Shown here: in pieces, positions 1 to 9,008 of the stretch
How the letters are laid out: every line of letters starts with the position of its first letter
Position numbering within the stretch: position 1 is the first letter of the stretch
Origin: Rhodoblastus sp. 17X3
GTDB lineage: Bacteria; Pseudomonadota; Alphaproteobacteria; Rhizobiales; Beijerinckiaceae
Assembly: GCF_030056575.1 (NCBI RefSeq)
Contig: NZ_JASHHX010000005.1
Location: forward strand, 62,001-126,000
Length of the DNA: 64,000 bases
Reading direction: 5' to 3'
Translations under genes and position numbers: made by a program
The notes under the pieces: generated by a model
What the model saw: only the letters and a program-made list of their open reading frames with translations
What the model was told of the DNA's origin: nothing
Databases searched by the model: none

Positions 1-2
1 CC

Positions 3-551
3 GCCGGCAAGGACCCGGTCGCTTTCCGGCTCGACATGCTGGCCGACAAGCCGCGCCACGCCGCCGTACTCAGGCTCGCCGCCGAAAAGGCGGACTGGAC
101 CGCGCCGCCCGCCCACGGCAAGTTCCGGGGCGTGGCCGTGGCGGAATCCTTCGGCTCTTATGTCGCGCAGGCGGTCGAGATCTCGGTCGACAAGTCCGGC
201 GCGCCGAAGGTCGAGCGGGTGGTGTGCGCGGTCGATTGCGGCGTCGCGGTCAATCCGGACATGGTGCGCGCCCAGATGGAAGGCGGCATCGGCTATGGCC
301 TGGGCGCGATCCTGAAATCGCGGATCACGCTCGACGGCGGCAAGGTCGTCGAAGGGAACTTCGACGGCTATGAAGTGTTGCGCCTGAACGAAATGCCGCG
401 CATTGAGGTCCATATCGTCAAATCGGCGGAAGATCCCAAAGGCGTCGGCGAGCCGGGCGTGCCGCCGATCGGCCCCGCTTTGGCCAACGCCTTCTTCAGG
501 GCGACCGGCAAGAGGATGCGGATCCTGCCGTTCGACCGTGGGGAAAGCTGA
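3..551 (+). CDS. Molybdenum hydroxylase large subunit, IorB type, C-terminal part only
   Basis: The frame is open from the window edge and ends at TGA 549-551, so only the last 182 residues are seen. They resemble the C-terminal molybdopterin-binding region of isoquinoline 1-oxidoreductase beta subunits and related xanthine-dehydrogenase-family enzymes: a [12 protein letters not shown] stretch, then [14 protein letters not shown], the [19 protein letters not shown] segment and [17 protein letters not shown] near the end. The conserved glutamate in GEPG is the position expected for the catalytic base of this family. Such enzymes hydroxylate heterocycles or oxidise aldehydes using Mo-cytosine-dinucleotide cofactor. 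The xdhC and mocA-type genes directly downstream fit a cofactor-maturation operon. The substrate cannot be told from this fragment. Confidence 0.85.
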   Translation, partial: AGKDPVAFRLDMLADKPRHAAVLRLAAEKADWTAPPAHGKFRGVAVAESFGSYVAQAVEISVDKSGAPKVERVVCAVDCGVAVNPDMVRAQMEGGIGYGLGAILKSRITLDGGKVVEGNFDGYEVLRLNEMPRIEVHIVKSAEDPKGVGEPGVPPIGPALANAFFRATGKRMRILPFDRGES

Positions 552-575
552 CGTTCGCGGATCGCCGGAGGGGGC

Positions 576-1604
576 ATGACGGATCGGGAGATCATCGCGA
601 CGGCCCTGGATTGGGCGCGAAGCGGCAAGCGCGTGGCGCTTGCGACCGTGATCGCCACATGGGGCTCGTCGCCGCGCGCAACGGGCTCGCGTCTCGCCGT
701 CGATCAGGACGGGCGTTTCATCGGCTCGGTTTCGGGCGGCTGCGTCGAAGGCGAAATTCTGGCGACGGCCGAAGAGGTCATCGCCAGCGGCCGGCCCGCC
801 TTGCGGGAATTTGGCGTCAGCAATGAAAAGGCGTGGTCGGTTGGCCTCGCCTGCGGCGGCGCGATCAGGATATTCGTCGAGCGGATCGAAGAGTGCGATT
901 TCCTGCAAAGCCTGATCGAGGACGCCGGCGCCGGCCGCGACGCGGCGACGACCCTCGCCCTCGACAGCGGCGAACGGATAAGGTTCGACAGGGATTCCGC
1001 GCCTGAGGCGTGGGACGATCTGACCCGTCATGCGATTTCGACGGCGGCGGAAAAGGGGGATGACGCGCTGGTCGAGACCCCGCGCGGCCTGTTCTTCGTC
1101 GAGCTCTGGCGCGCGCCGCTGCGGCTTGCGATCGTCGGGGCCGTGCATATCGCGCAGGCCCTCGCGCCCATCGCGATTTTGGCGGGTTATCAGGTGACCG
1201 TGATCGATCCGCGCCGCGCTTTCGCCGACGCGGCGCGCTTTCCGGGCGCAAGAATTCTCGCCGCGTGGCCCGACGAGGCGCTTCCCGATTTCCGACTCGA
1301 TAGCCGAACCGCATTGGTCGCGCTGAGCCACGAGCCGCGCATCGACGATCCGGCGCTCATCGCCGCCTTGCGCAGTCCGGCCTTTTACATCGGCTCGCTC
1401 GGCTCGCGCGGCTCTGCGGAAAGGCGACGGGCGCGTCTGCGCGCACAAGGCGTGGACGACGAGGCTCTGGCCCGGATTCACGGCCCGATCGGCCTCGCCA
1501 TCGGCGCCGCGACTCCGGCCGAAATCGCCATCGCCATCGCCGCCGAATTGACCGGGGCCTTGCGGCTCGCCCCGAAAGCCGCGCTCAGGAGCGCGGCGGA
1601 ATGA
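576..1604 (+). CDS. XdhC/CoxI family molybdenum hydroxylase maturation protein
   Basis: A 342-aa protein of the XdhC family, which binds the molybdenum cofactor, helps its sulfuration and inserts it into xanthine-dehydrogenase-type enzymes in the cytoplasm. The N-terminal XdhC_CoxI domain shows [18 protein letters not shown] (about residues 23-40) and the [11 protein letters not shown] motif (about 49-59). A Rossmann-like C-terminal domain starts near residue 185 ([19 protein letters not shown]), followed by [18 protein letters not shown]. The start has a GGAGGGGGC ribosome site just upstream. It lies 24 bases after the IorB-type gene, and its last four bases overlap the next start (ATGA), so the three genes are probably co-translated. 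Family assignment is firm; the partner enzyme is inferred from position. Confidence 0.93.
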   Translation: MTDREIIATALDWARSGKRVALATVIATWGSSPRATGSRLAVDQDGRFIGSVSGGCVEGEILATAEEVIASGRPALREFGVSNEKAWSVGLACGGAIRIFVERIEECDFLQSLIEDAGAGRDAATTLALDSGERIRFDRDSAPEAWDDLTRHAISTAAEKGDDALVETPRGLFFVELWRAPLRLAIVGAVHIAQALAPIAILAGYQVTVIDPRRAFADAARFPGARILAAWPDEALPDFRLDSRTALVALSHEPRIDDPALIAALRSPAFYIGSLGSRGSAERRRARLRAQGVDDEALARIHGPIGLAIGAATPAEIAIAIAAELTGALRLAPKAALRSAAE

Positions 1605-3217
1605 AATTCGTCACGCTCCCCGCCCGCGCCGCCGAGGGCGGGCTGCTCGCCCATTCCTTGACCCGGCCCGGCCTGAACCTGCCGAAAGGCGTTCGCCTTG
1701 GCTCCGAGGAGGTCGCGCGCCTGCGCGCGGCGGGCGTCGAAAGCGTCACGGTGGCGATGATCGATGCGACGGACGTGCTGGAAGATCGCGCGGCGGAGCG
1801 CATCGCGCGCAGGCTGGCGGGCGCCGGATTGCGCGCGGGACCGGCGAAAAACGGGCGCTGCGACATTGTCGCGGATCATCGCGGCCTGGCGCTGTTCGCG
1901 CCTGAAACGATTCACGCGCTGAACAGAATCGACGAGTCGATCACTCTCGCGACCCTGCCGCCTTACGAGGCTGTTTCGCCCGGACAGCCGGTTGCGACAA
2001 TCAAGGTCAATCCCTTCGCGACGCCTGAGGCCGTCGTCGCGGCATGGGAATCGTTCGGAGCGGTCTTTCAGCTTGCCGGCTTTCAGCCGCATCGGGTCGC
2101 CCTGATCCAGACGGTCGCGCCCGGCCTCAAGGCGAGCCTGTTGGAAAAGACCGCCGCAGCCACGCGAAAAAGGCTTGAGGCGCTCGGCAGCGCCCTATGC
2201 GCGGATGCGCGCGCGCCGCATGAGGCCGAGGCGCTGGCGCGGGAAATCCGCCACCAGCTCCATTCGGGCGCCGACCTCGTGCTGATTTGCGGCGCGGGTT
2301 CGACTAGCGACCGGGGCGACGTGGTTCCGGCGGCGATGGTCGCGGCGGGCGGCGCGGTCGAATGTTTCGGCATGCCGGTTGATCCGGGCAATCTGCTGAC
2401 GCTCGGCTCGGTCGGCGACGTTGTGGTGGTCGGGATGCCGGGCTGCGCGCGGTCGCATCAATTGAACGGCTTCGATTACGTCCTGCAGCGCCTGCTTTCG
2501 CGGCAGAAGGTCGCGCGGGAAGACCTTGCGGCGATGGGCGTCGGCGGATTGCTGCGCGCCGCGCCGCGCCGGGTTTTTCCATGCGGAATGCGGGATGTGC
2601 CGCCCGCCGCGCCGCACAAGATCGCGGCGCTCGTCCTCGCCGCCGGACAATCGCGGCGCATGGGCGCCAACAAGCTGGTTCTCACGCTCGAAGGCAAGCC
2701 GGTTATCCGCCATGTGTTGGACGCCATCGCCGACTCGCGCATCGCGACGGCTTTCGTGGTTCTCGGCCATGAGGCCGAGCAGGTTCAGGCCGCGCTGGCG
2801 CAGACGGACGCGCGTTTCGTCGTCAACGCGGATTTCGACGGCGGGCTATCGACCTCGCTGAAAGCTGGCCTCGCCGCGCTGCCGCCGGATATTGACGGCG
2901 CGATGATTTTCCTCGGCGACATGCCGGACATCGACCCCGCCCTGATCGACCGCATGATCGAGGCTTTTGATCCCGGCCGGATGCAGGCGATCGTGGTCCC
3001 GAAGCGCGAGGGCCGGCGCGGTCATCCGGTGCTGTGGGGCAAGGGATTTTTCCCGCTGCTGCTCCAGGAAACGCAGGGCGATACCGGGGCCCGGCATCTC
3101 ATCGGCCAATATGCCGACTGGGTCGCCGAGATCGAGGCGGACGACGACGGCGTCCTCGTCGATCTCGATACGCCGGAGGCCTTCCTCCGGCGGCAGAAAT
3201 CGAGCGCGCCCGCCTGA
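1601..3217 (+). CDS. Fusion of a molybdopterin-binding domain and a MocA-like nucleotidyltransferase
   Basis: A 538-aa two-domain protein. Residues about 1-330 resemble the MoeA/MogA-type molybdopterin-binding fold (GADLVLICGAGSTSDRGD, then GMPVDPGNLLTLG). Residues about 340-530 are a MobA/MocA-like NTP transferase, with the nucleotide-binding start LVLAAGQSRRMGANKL, FLGDMPDIDPALID around the metal-binding aspartate, and RRGHPVLWG. The family makes molybdopterin cytosine dinucleotide for xanthine-oxidase-type enzymes, which matches the IorB-type enzyme two genes upstream. The start overlaps the xdhC stop by four bases. This fusion is a known architecture next to iorAB and xdhC. CTP rather than GTP specificity is inferred from context. 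Confidence 0.9.
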   Translation: MKFVTLPARAAEGGLLAHSLTRPGLNLPKGVRLGSEEVARLRAAGVESVTVAMIDATDVLEDRAAERIARRLAGAGLRAGPAKNGRCDIVADHRGLALFAPETIHALNRIDESITLATLPPYEAVSPGQPVATIKVNPFATPEAVVAAWESFGAVFQLAGFQPHRVALIQTVAPGLKASLLEKTAAATRKRLEALGSALCADARAPHEAEALAREIRHQLHSGADLVLICGAGSTSDRGDVVPAAMVAAGGAVECFGMPVDPGNLLTLGSVGDVVVVGMPGCARSHQLNGFDYVLQRLLSRQKVAREDLAAMGVGGLLRAAPRRVFPCGMRDVPPAAPHKIAALVLAAGQSRRMGANKLVLTLEGKPVIRHVLDAIADSRIATAFVVLGHEAEQVQAALAQTDARFVVNADFDGGLSTSLKAGLAALPPDIDGAMIFLGDMPDIDPALIDRMIEAFDPGRMQAIVVPKREGRRGHPVLWGKGFFPLLLQETQGDTGARHLIGQYADWVAEIEADDDGVLVDLDTPEAFLRRQKSSAPA

Positions 3218-3234
3218 TCGTCCCCAATCGATCG

Positions 3235-4836
3235 TCAATGAGCGCCGGCGGCGCCGGCGGCAGGCTTCAACTTGCTGGCAAACAGCAGCGCGACCGCCGC
3301 GACCCCCAGCAACACGCCAATGACCGCAAAGGCGTCGGCAAACCCCATGGTGAGCGCCTGCCGCCTGACGCCGGCGCCAATCGTCGCGAGAGCCTTGTGC
3401 TGTGCGACCGCAGGGTCGGACACGCCATGAGTCATGAAATAATGGGTCAGCTGGTCGATCCTGTCGCGCACCTCGTCGCGATAGGTGGTCACGGACTGGC
3501 CGATGATGTTGGAATGGAACTGCTCGCGCTTGGTGATGAGCGTCCCGAGGCTCGCCGTGCCGACCGCGCCGCCGAGATTGCGCAACATGTTCGACAGGCC
3601 AGAGGCCGATCCCGCCTCGCTTGGCGCGATGCCGGCGGTGACGATGGCGCTCACCGGCGTCAGCATCAAGGCCTGTCCGACGGCGCGCACGACATTCGGC
3701 GCGAAGAACTGATCGCCGGCCGAATCGAGCGACAACGCTATATTCATGAAGCTGCTGGCCGCAAAGATCGACATGCCGAGGAAGGCGATGTAGCGCGCGT
3801 CATAACGCTTCATAAGCATCGGCACGAAGGGGATGAAGAGCAGCTGGGGGAAGCCGGTCCAGGCCAGCACCTTGCCGATCTGTTCGGCGTTATAGTGCTG
3901 CACCTGCCCGAGATATTGCGGCATCACATAGATCGTGCCGAACAGAGCGAAGCCCAGCAGCATGTTGACCAGCACGCCGATCCCGAAATTGCGCCGCGTG
4001 AGCAGGCGCAGATTGACCAGCGGCTTTTCAACCGTCAGCTCGATGGCGACGAAAGCCGACAGGAAGACCACGGCGACCGCCATCAGCTTGACGATGAAGG
4101 GCGAGCCGAACCAGTCGTTCTTGTTGCCTTCCTCCAGCACGGTCTGCAGCGCGGAAAGCCCCACGGCCATGGTGAAGATGCCAGCCCAGTCCCCTTCCCT
4201 GAGCAGGGCAAGCCGCATCGGCGCGCGTTCAAGCGTCAGGGCGAGCGCCACGACCATCAGGATGGCCGGGGGCGTGTTGACGAAGAAGATGGTCTGCCAG
4301 CCGTAATTTTCCGTGAGATAGCCGCCAATCGTCGGCCCGACCGCGGGCGCGAAGGTCACCGCCACGGCGAACATCGCGAGCCCGATCGGCTGCTGCGCCT
4401 TCGGAAGCTTGGTCAGCACCATGGTGAAGGCCATCGGTATCAGCACGCCGCCGGCAAAACCCTGCAAGCCGCGCGCAAGAATCATCGAACCGAGGTCGCG
4501 GGTGAAGGCGCAGGCGATGGAGAAGACGGCGAACAGGATCGTATTGGTGAGGATCACGCGTCGGAAGCCGAACACGCGGCTCAGGTAATCCGTCAGCGGA
4601 ATGACGATGATCTCGCCGATCAGGTAGGAGGTCGAGATCCAGGCGCCATTGTCCACGCCGGTGCCGATGCCGCCCTCGATGTCGAGCAGGGAGGCGTTGG
4701 TGATCTGGATGTTGAGGATCGCCATGAAGGCGCCGATCATGCTGGCCATGACCGCGATCCAGGAGGTCAGGCTCGCCCTGGCTTCTTCGGCGGGGCGGGT
4801 CAGGCTTGCATTGGCGCTTTGGGCAAGGCTCGACAT
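3235..4836 (-). CDS. EmrB-type MFS drug efflux permease (DHA2 family)
   Basis: A 533-aa inner-membrane protein with the hydrophobic pattern of a 14-helix DHA2 drug:proton antiporter. The first helix carries MIGAFMAILNIQITNASL (about residues 32-49), typical of EmrB (usually ASLDTTIVNVAL). The antiporter motif C appears as APAVGPTIGGYL near residue 165. Length is close to the usual 500-530. It sits 25 bases downstream of the EmrA-like gene on the same strand, so the two form one operon. Together they would extrude hydrophobic toxic compounds through an outer-membrane channel encoded elsewhere. The substrate is unknown. Confidence 0.93.
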   Translation of the reverse strand: MSSLAQSANASLTRPAEEARASLTSWIAVMASMIGAFMAILNIQITNASLLDIEGGIGTGVDNGAWISTSYLIGEIIVIPLTDYLSRVFGFRRVILTNTILFAVFSIACAFTRDLGSMILARGLQGFAGGVLIPMAFTMVLTKLPKAQQPIGLAMFAVAVTFAPAVGPTIGGYLTENYGWQTIFFVNTPPAILMVVALALTLERAPMRLALLREGDWAGIFTMAVGLSALQTVLEEGNKNDWFGSPFIVKLMAVAVVFLSAFVAIELTVEKPLVNLRLLTRRNFGIGVLVNMLLGFALFGTIYVMPQYLGQVQHYNAEQIGKVLAWTGFPQLLFIPFVPMLMKRYDARYIAFLGMSIFAASSFMNIALSLDSAGDQFFAPNVVRAVGQALMLTPVSAIVTAGIAPSEAGSASGLSNMLRNLGGAVGTASLGTLITKREQFHSNIIGQSVTTYRDEVRDRIDQLTHYFMTHGVSDPAVAQHKALATIGAGVRRQALTMGFADAFAVIGVLLGVAAVALLFASKLKPAAGAAGAH

Positions 4837-4861
4837 GGCTTTTCCTCCTTCGGCGAGGCGA

Positions 4862-6061
4862 TCAGCTTCGGGCGTTCGCCGCCGTCGCGACCTGCGGCGT
4901 GGAAACGCGGGTGTCGATGGTCGGGGTGACGGACATGCCCGGCCGCAGCAGGGCGGCGAGCGGGCTTCCCGCGTCGAGCACGATCTTCACAGGAATGCGC
5001 TGCACGACCTTGGTGAAATTGCCGGTGGCGTTGTCGGGCGGCAGCACCGCGAATTCCTGCCCGCTCGCCGGGGCGACGCTGTCGACGCGGCCCTTGAAGA
5101 GCTGGCCCGGGAACATGTCGACCTCGATCTCGACCGGCTGTCCGGCGTGGACGTCGGTGAGCTGCGTCTCCTTGTAATTGGCGACGATATAGCTGGCCTC
5201 GACCGGCACGACGGACATTAATTGCGTGCCGGCCTGCACATATTGGCCGACCCGCAAGGTGCGATTGGCGATCTGGCCGTCCGCCGGCGAAACGACGACC
5301 GTATAGGTGAGGTTCAGCTCGGCCTGATCCAGCGCCGCCTGCGCCCGCGCCAGATTGGCCTGAGCCTGCGCGAGTTCGGCCTTGAGCACGTCGAGCTGGC
5401 GGGTCGCATTGGCGAGCGAGGCGCGGCCGCGGGCGCCGTTCGCCCTCGCGGCGAGCACGCGGGAGCTCGCCTGCTGTGCATTCTGCACGCTGCCGAAGCC
5501 AGTGGCCGCGAGGTCGGAATAACGCTTGTTCTCCTGCTCGGCGAAGGTCTGGTTCGCCTCGTCGGCAGCCACCGTCGCGCTCGCGCCGTCGATGGCGGAC
5601 TGTTGCGCGACAATGGCGGCCTGCCTCGTGCCGATAGCGGCCCTGGCGGCCTCGACATCGGCCCTGGCCTGTTCGACCGCGACCTTGAAATCGCGGTCGT
5701 CGATGCGAGCGAGGATCTGGCCGGCCTTGACCGGCTCATTGTCGCCGACATGGACCGTCGCGATATAGCCCGCCACCTTGGGGGAGATCGTCGTATTGTC
5801 CGCCTTGACATAGGCGTCGTCGGTCGAAACCGCGAAGCGCCCGAAGGTCCAGTAATTGTGGCCGAGATAGCCGCCGGCGCCGAGCGCGGCCACCGCCGCG
5901 CCGACGATCAGGAACCGCTTCAGAATGGATCGCGCGTTCTCTGTCCGCGCCGGGGCGACGGCGTCGCCGCGCGCGAAAGCGACGGGGCCTTGTGTCGCCG
6001 CAGGCGCGTCATATCTTGAAATCGCGCCTTCGAACTCCTCGATCTGCTGGTGCTGTGTCAT
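4862..6061 (-). CDS. EmrA-type membrane fusion protein (HlyD family)
   Basis: A 399-aa periplasmic adaptor. A short cytoplasmic tail leads to one membrane anchor (about residues 49-70, ILKRFLIVGAAVAALGAGGY). It is followed by the first half of a biotinyl-lipoyl-like domain (TTISPKVAGYIATVHVGDNEPVKAGQIL) and a long alanine-rich coiled coil (about 120-235). The second lipoyl half (VVSPADGQIANRTLRVGQYV) and the beta-barrel region (IVANYKETQLTDVHAGQPVEIEVD) come last. This order is that of EmrA, partner of the EmrB-type permease encoded next. The operon is read away from the TetR gene, with the intergenic operator at 6110-6127 as its likely control site. Confidence 0.93.
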   Translation of the reverse strand: MTQHQQIEEFEGAISRYDAPAATQGPVAFARGDAVAPARTENARSILKRFLIVGAAVAALGAGGYLGHNYWTFGRFAVSTDDAYVKADNTTISPKVAGYIATVHVGDNEPVKAGQILARIDDRDFKVAVEQARADVEAARAAIGTRQAAIVAQQSAIDGASATVAADEANQTFAEQENKRYSDLAATGFGSVQNAQQASSRVLAARANGARGRASLANATRQLDVLKAELAQAQANLARAQAALDQAELNLTYTVVVSPADGQIANRTLRVGQYVQAGTQLMSVVPVEASYIVANYKETQLTDVHAGQPVEIEVDMFPGQLFKGRVDSVAPASGQEFAVLPPDNATGNFTKVVQRIPVKIVLDAGSPLAALLRPGMSVTPTIDTRVSTPQVATAANARS

Positions 6062-6109
6062 CGGGCTGCTCTCCGTGGCCGCCGGAAAATCGGGGCTTGC
6101 GACTATTTA

Positions 6110-6127
6110 GGAAACGTCGTAGTTTCC
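6110..6127. promoter_or_regulatory. Inverted repeat, probable TetR operator of the emrAB-like operon
   Basis: GGAAAC-GTCGTA-GTTTCC is a perfect six-base inverted repeat with a six-base centre, and the match extends outward with TTTA on the left and AAA on the right. It lies in the 108-base gap between the divergent emrA-like and tetR starts, the expected place for an autoregulated TetR site. Binding by the neighbouring regulator is inference. Confidence 0.6.
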
Positions 6128-6169
6128 AAAATATCCCCGACGCTGCCGAAGTCAATCGGAATTTGGAAA

Positions 6170-6832
6170 ATGACCATAGTCGAAAATGCAAAGTCGCCTT
6201 GCAGAGGTCGCGGCCGCCCGCCCGTTCGCACCGATGAAGAGACGCGCGACCTGATCGTCCAGGCGGCGCGGGCGGAGTTCGACGCCAGCGGCTATGCGGG
6301 CGCGTCGATGTGCGCCGTCGCCCAACGCGCGGGCGTTTCGACCAAGACGCTCTACCGGATCATCCCCACCAAGGACGCCCTGTTCGAAAGCGTGATCGCC
6401 GACAGGATCGGGCGCTTCATCATTGAGATCGACGAGCGGGCGCTCGCCCATCTGGACATCGAGCAGGCGCTGGAGCGCATTCTGGTCGCCTTCGGCCGCC
6501 TGACGCTGGACAGCAAGACTATCGGCATCCTTCGTCTGGTCCTGAGCGAATGCGAGCGTTTCCCTGAAATCGGCCGGCACTTCTACGAGGCGGCGGTGAA
6601 GCGCAGCGGCGACGCCATGGCGCTGTGGCTCGACGAGCAATGCCGCAAGGGCCTGCTCGATCTGGAAGACCCGCAACTGGGGGCCGCCATGCTGCGCGGC
6701 ATGATGATCATGGAGCCGCAGCGCGCCGTCATGATGGGGCAACGCGAGGCGCCCGAGATCGATGAGATCGAACGGCGGGCGAAAATCTGCGCGAGATTGT
6801 TCCTGAACGGGTGCAGGAGCGCAGCGGCGTAA
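6170..6832 (+). CDS. TetR/AcrR family transcriptional regulator
   Basis: A 220-aa regulator. The N-terminal DNA-binding domain shows EETRDLIVQAARAEFDASGY and then the helix-turn-helix MCAVAQRAGVSTKTLYRIIP (about residues 45-66), classic for TetR. The C-terminal ligand-binding half resembles the TetR_C AefR-like type. An open frame reaches back to 6050, but the ATG at 6170 is preferred because the region before it contains the palindromic operator. It is divergent from the EmrAB-type pump and probably represses it, with release by a pump substrate. Confidence 0.9.
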   Translation: MTIVENAKSPCRGRGRPPVRTDEETRDLIVQAARAEFDASGYAGASMCAVAQRAGVSTKTLYRIIPTKDALFESVIADRIGRFIIEIDERALAHLDIEQALERILVAFGRLTLDSKTIGILRLVLSECERFPEIGRHFYEAAVKRSGDAMALWLDEQCRKGLLDLEDPQLGAAMLRGMMIMEPQRAVMMGQREAPEIDEIERRAKICARLFLNGCRSAAA

Positions 6833-7409
6833 CCCGACCCAAGTTCAGCTGGTCCTCGCCCGCCGGCGATCTTGATCGGTCTCAACGACCGTGGCCGGGA
6901 CCGAGCCAGAATATGTCGCATTCCGTTGGGGAAGGCGAATTGTGTCGCTGCAACCGGGCGCCAACCCGAAACGCCGCACAGGAATCCGCCGCCGGCTGCA
7001 TGAGCGAAATGCGCCGCCGCAGAAACGCCAAAAGGCAAGAACGACGCGCGCCGTCCCGTTCATCAGATAGTTGGATTTCGGACTTGCCCGGCGTCGATAA
7101 AACTCCGCGCATAAGGCCCGCTCGACCTTTCTCCTTCGAAAGGCGGCAGAGGCGACAAGAAAAGCGGCGACGAGGAAGAAAGCGGGCGACAGGACGCCTT
7201 TCGACCAGCTCAGGAGCCTCATCGTCGTCTTCAGGCCGAATTTCGAGATCCTGCCGGGAACCGCAGCCCCGGTCGCTGCGGCGTTGACCGAGGAGACAAA
7301 CCCGTTCAAGCTTCCCGACCTGATGCCGGCGGACGCCGCCGGCGACTGACGGGTCGCCAATCGAAGCTCTGGTCGCTCGTCGATCCCCACCCGGAGGAGC
7401 TGGCAACAG
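6833..7409. other. Stretch without a convincing gene
   Basis: No frame here has a plausible start, ribosome site and family match. One plus-strand frame stays open to TGA 7348-7350 with a fairly protein-like end (PFDQLRSLIVVFRPNFEILP), but it lacks a start codon in context and could be a decayed gene tail. Confidence 0.4.
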
Positions 7410-7658
7410 ATGGAAGCAATTGATCGTCGCGGATTGATGCGCGGATTGATGATCGCCACCGCCGCCACGGCTGCGGGCGCGGCCTTCGGGACCAGCGCGA
7501 GCGAAGCCATGCCGCTCGACGCCCGCATTGCAACGCCTTCGGATGAATTGATCCGGAAGGCGCAGGTTGTCGTCGTCGCTCCACGCCGCCGCCGTCGCCG
7601 TCGCTGGGTTTGCTGGTGGAACAGAGGCCGGCGCGTTTGCGGCTGGCGGTGGTTCTGA
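7410..7658 (+). CDS. Small exported arginine/tryptophan-rich (protamine-like) protein
   Basis: An 82-aa protein with a Tat-like N-terminus (DRRGLMRGLM, then an alanine/glycine-rich hydrophobic run), a short middle part, and a very basic tail with RRRRRRRWVCWW followed by NRGRRVCGWRWF. The same layout is found in small Hyphomicrobiales proteins often labelled 'protamine-2 (modular protein)'; that label is a similarity name and the function is unknown. GGAGGAGC upstream is a good ribosome site at the right distance. The tail has two cysteines in aromatic context, so it may be oxidised or bind a partner in the periplasm. The neighbour downstream is an arginine deiminase relic, which gives no functional hint. 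Confidence 0.65.
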   Translation: MEAIDRRGLMRGLMIATAATAAGAAFGTSASEAMPLDARIATPSDELIRKAQVVVVAPRRRRRRRWVCWWNRGRRVCGWRWF

Positions 7659-7667
7659 CGGGAGGAT

Positions 7668-7913
7668 ATGCGCGTCGTCGTGACCGGCGGCACCGCCTAT
7701 ATGCGCGAACGGACCCAATGGGACAGCGGCGCCAATCTCGTTTGCGCCTCGCCCGGCGTGGTCTTCGCCTATGACCCCAACACTTATACCAATTCGCTGC
7801 TGCGCAAGGCCGGCGTCGAGGTCGTCTCCATCGTCGGCGCCGAACTCGGCCGCGGACGCGGCGGCGGCCATTGCATGACCTGTCCGATCATTCGTGATCC
7901 TGCCGACTTCTGA
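7668..7913 (+). pseudogene. Arginine deiminase, C-terminal relic
   Basis: The 81 residues match only the end of arginine deiminase (ArcA, about 410 aa), which hydrolyses arginine to citrulline and ammonia. Visible are [32 protein letters not shown] and [17 protein letters not shown], including the nucleophilic cysteine of GGGHCMTCP. The other catalytic residues (Asp, Glu and His of the N-terminal three quarters) are absent, and the upstream frame is closed by the protamine-like gene's TGA at 7656. A GGGAGGAT ribosome site sits correctly before ATG 7668, so the relic might still be translated. Activity is very unlikely. Confidence 0.8.
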
Positions 7914-7961
7914 ACCGCCGAAATCGGGCGCCCGTAGCGCCCCGCAGACTGGGAGAAATTG

Positions 7962-9008
7962 ATGCAAAGGCGCCGGCGCCCCGGAAGTGCGGCAAGCATT
8001 TGCCGCCTCGCGGCTTTCGCCCTGGCTTTCGCCGGGCCGGTTGCCCCGGCGTCCGCGCAGACGGCGGGACGTCTGGACGCGCAAAGCGACGCCAATGACG
8101 CGATGAACGACGCCATGTTCGCGACGCCCAACGCCGCGACCCCTGCGCCGCTGTCGAATCTCTATGCGACGTCGCCGGATCTGGAAAAGCAGATCCCTTC
8201 GCCGCAGTTTCGCGCCAACGCCCTGCTGCCGCTGGGCTGGAATTCCAATGCGGAGGAGGTGAGCCGGGGCGGGACCTCGACCGGGCAATGGCGGCCCGTC
8301 GGCAACCTGTCCTGGGCGACGCCGGTCGGCGACCTCCCCTTGCGCGCGACCGTCGCCGGCTTTGCCGAAACCGACCGCTATTTCCGCGCCTCGAATGTCA
8401 ATCTCGACAAGACCGGCGGCTCGACGCGCCTGCAATATGTCGACCCTGGCAACGATCAGGCCTTCTCGCCTTATTTCGTGTTCGCGCCGCGCTGGGATTT
8501 CACGCCCACTTTCGACAATCAGATTTCGGCGCGGCAGGACTTCAATCTTGGCTTCAACAAGAGGTTCAATCTCGACGGCGACTTCCGTCAGGCGCCCATC
8601 GCATCGGACAGCTCCGGAGCCGCCGTCTGGTCGCTCGGCCTGACGGCCTTCGTGCAGCGCCGCCTTCGCGAGCCGCAGACGTCGTCCTATGCCGCTTTTG
8701 TCATTCCCTCGATGAGCTATTCGATCAGCAAGAACTGGAACGCCAGTTTCGCCGTCGAATTTATCGGCCGCTGGTTCGACCGCAACAGTTTCGGCTTTTT
8801 CGCCAACAATTATGAAATCCAGCCGATCGCCACGGTAGAATATGTCGTCCCGGCCGAGTGGCTCGGCGGCGAGCGCAACGCCGCCCTGCTCGGGCGCCCG
8901 GCGCTCGATCTGCAAAGCTCCTATCTGAAGGTCTGGTCGAACGCGCCGGGCGGCGGCTTCGAGCAATGGCAGGCGGTGGCCGCGCTCAAGATGGGCTGGC
9001 GGTTTTAA
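7962..9008 (+). CDS. Outer-membrane beta-barrel protein of unknown function
   Basis: A 348-aa protein with a cleavable signal peptide (basic start, hydrophobic LAAFALAFAGPVAPASAQ, cleavage near residue 28). It then alternates aromatic and polar residues in beta-strand style and ends in the bare phenylalanine WRF, as outer-membrane barrels do. ATG 7962 is preferred over the TTG one codon before it because GGGAGAA lies seven bases upstream. I do not recognise the family. It resembles predicted barrels without a defined substrate; strands such as PYFVFAPRWDFTPTFDNQIS suggest a surface or porin-like protein. The frame overlaps the start of the NhaC-like gene. Confidence 0.75.
   Translation: MQRRRRPGSAASICRLAAFALAFAGPVAPASAQTAGRLDAQSDANDAMNDAMFATPNAATPAPLSNLYATSPDLEKQIPSPQFRANALLPLGWNSNAEEVSRGGTSTGQWRPVGNLSWATPVGDLPLRATVAGFAETDRYFRASNVNLDKTGGSTRLQYVDPGNDQAFSPYFVFAPRWDFTPTFDNQISARQDFNLGFNKRFNLDGDFRQAPIASDSSGAAVWSLGLTAFVQRRLREPQTSSYAAFVIPSMSYSISKNWNASFAVEFIGRWFDRNSFGFFANNYEIQPIATVEYVVPAEWLGGERNAALLGRPALDLQSSYLKVWSNAPGGGFEQWQAVAALKMGWRF

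Noticed and set aside
3034-4929. 631-aa plus-strand open frame
   Set aside because: It lies opposite the EmrB gene, is rich in H, R, D and G without hydrophobic core pattern, and has no family match. It is a GC-driven shadow.
6882-8966. 694-aa minus-strand open frame
   Set aside because: It crosses several real plus-strand genes and has shadow composition.
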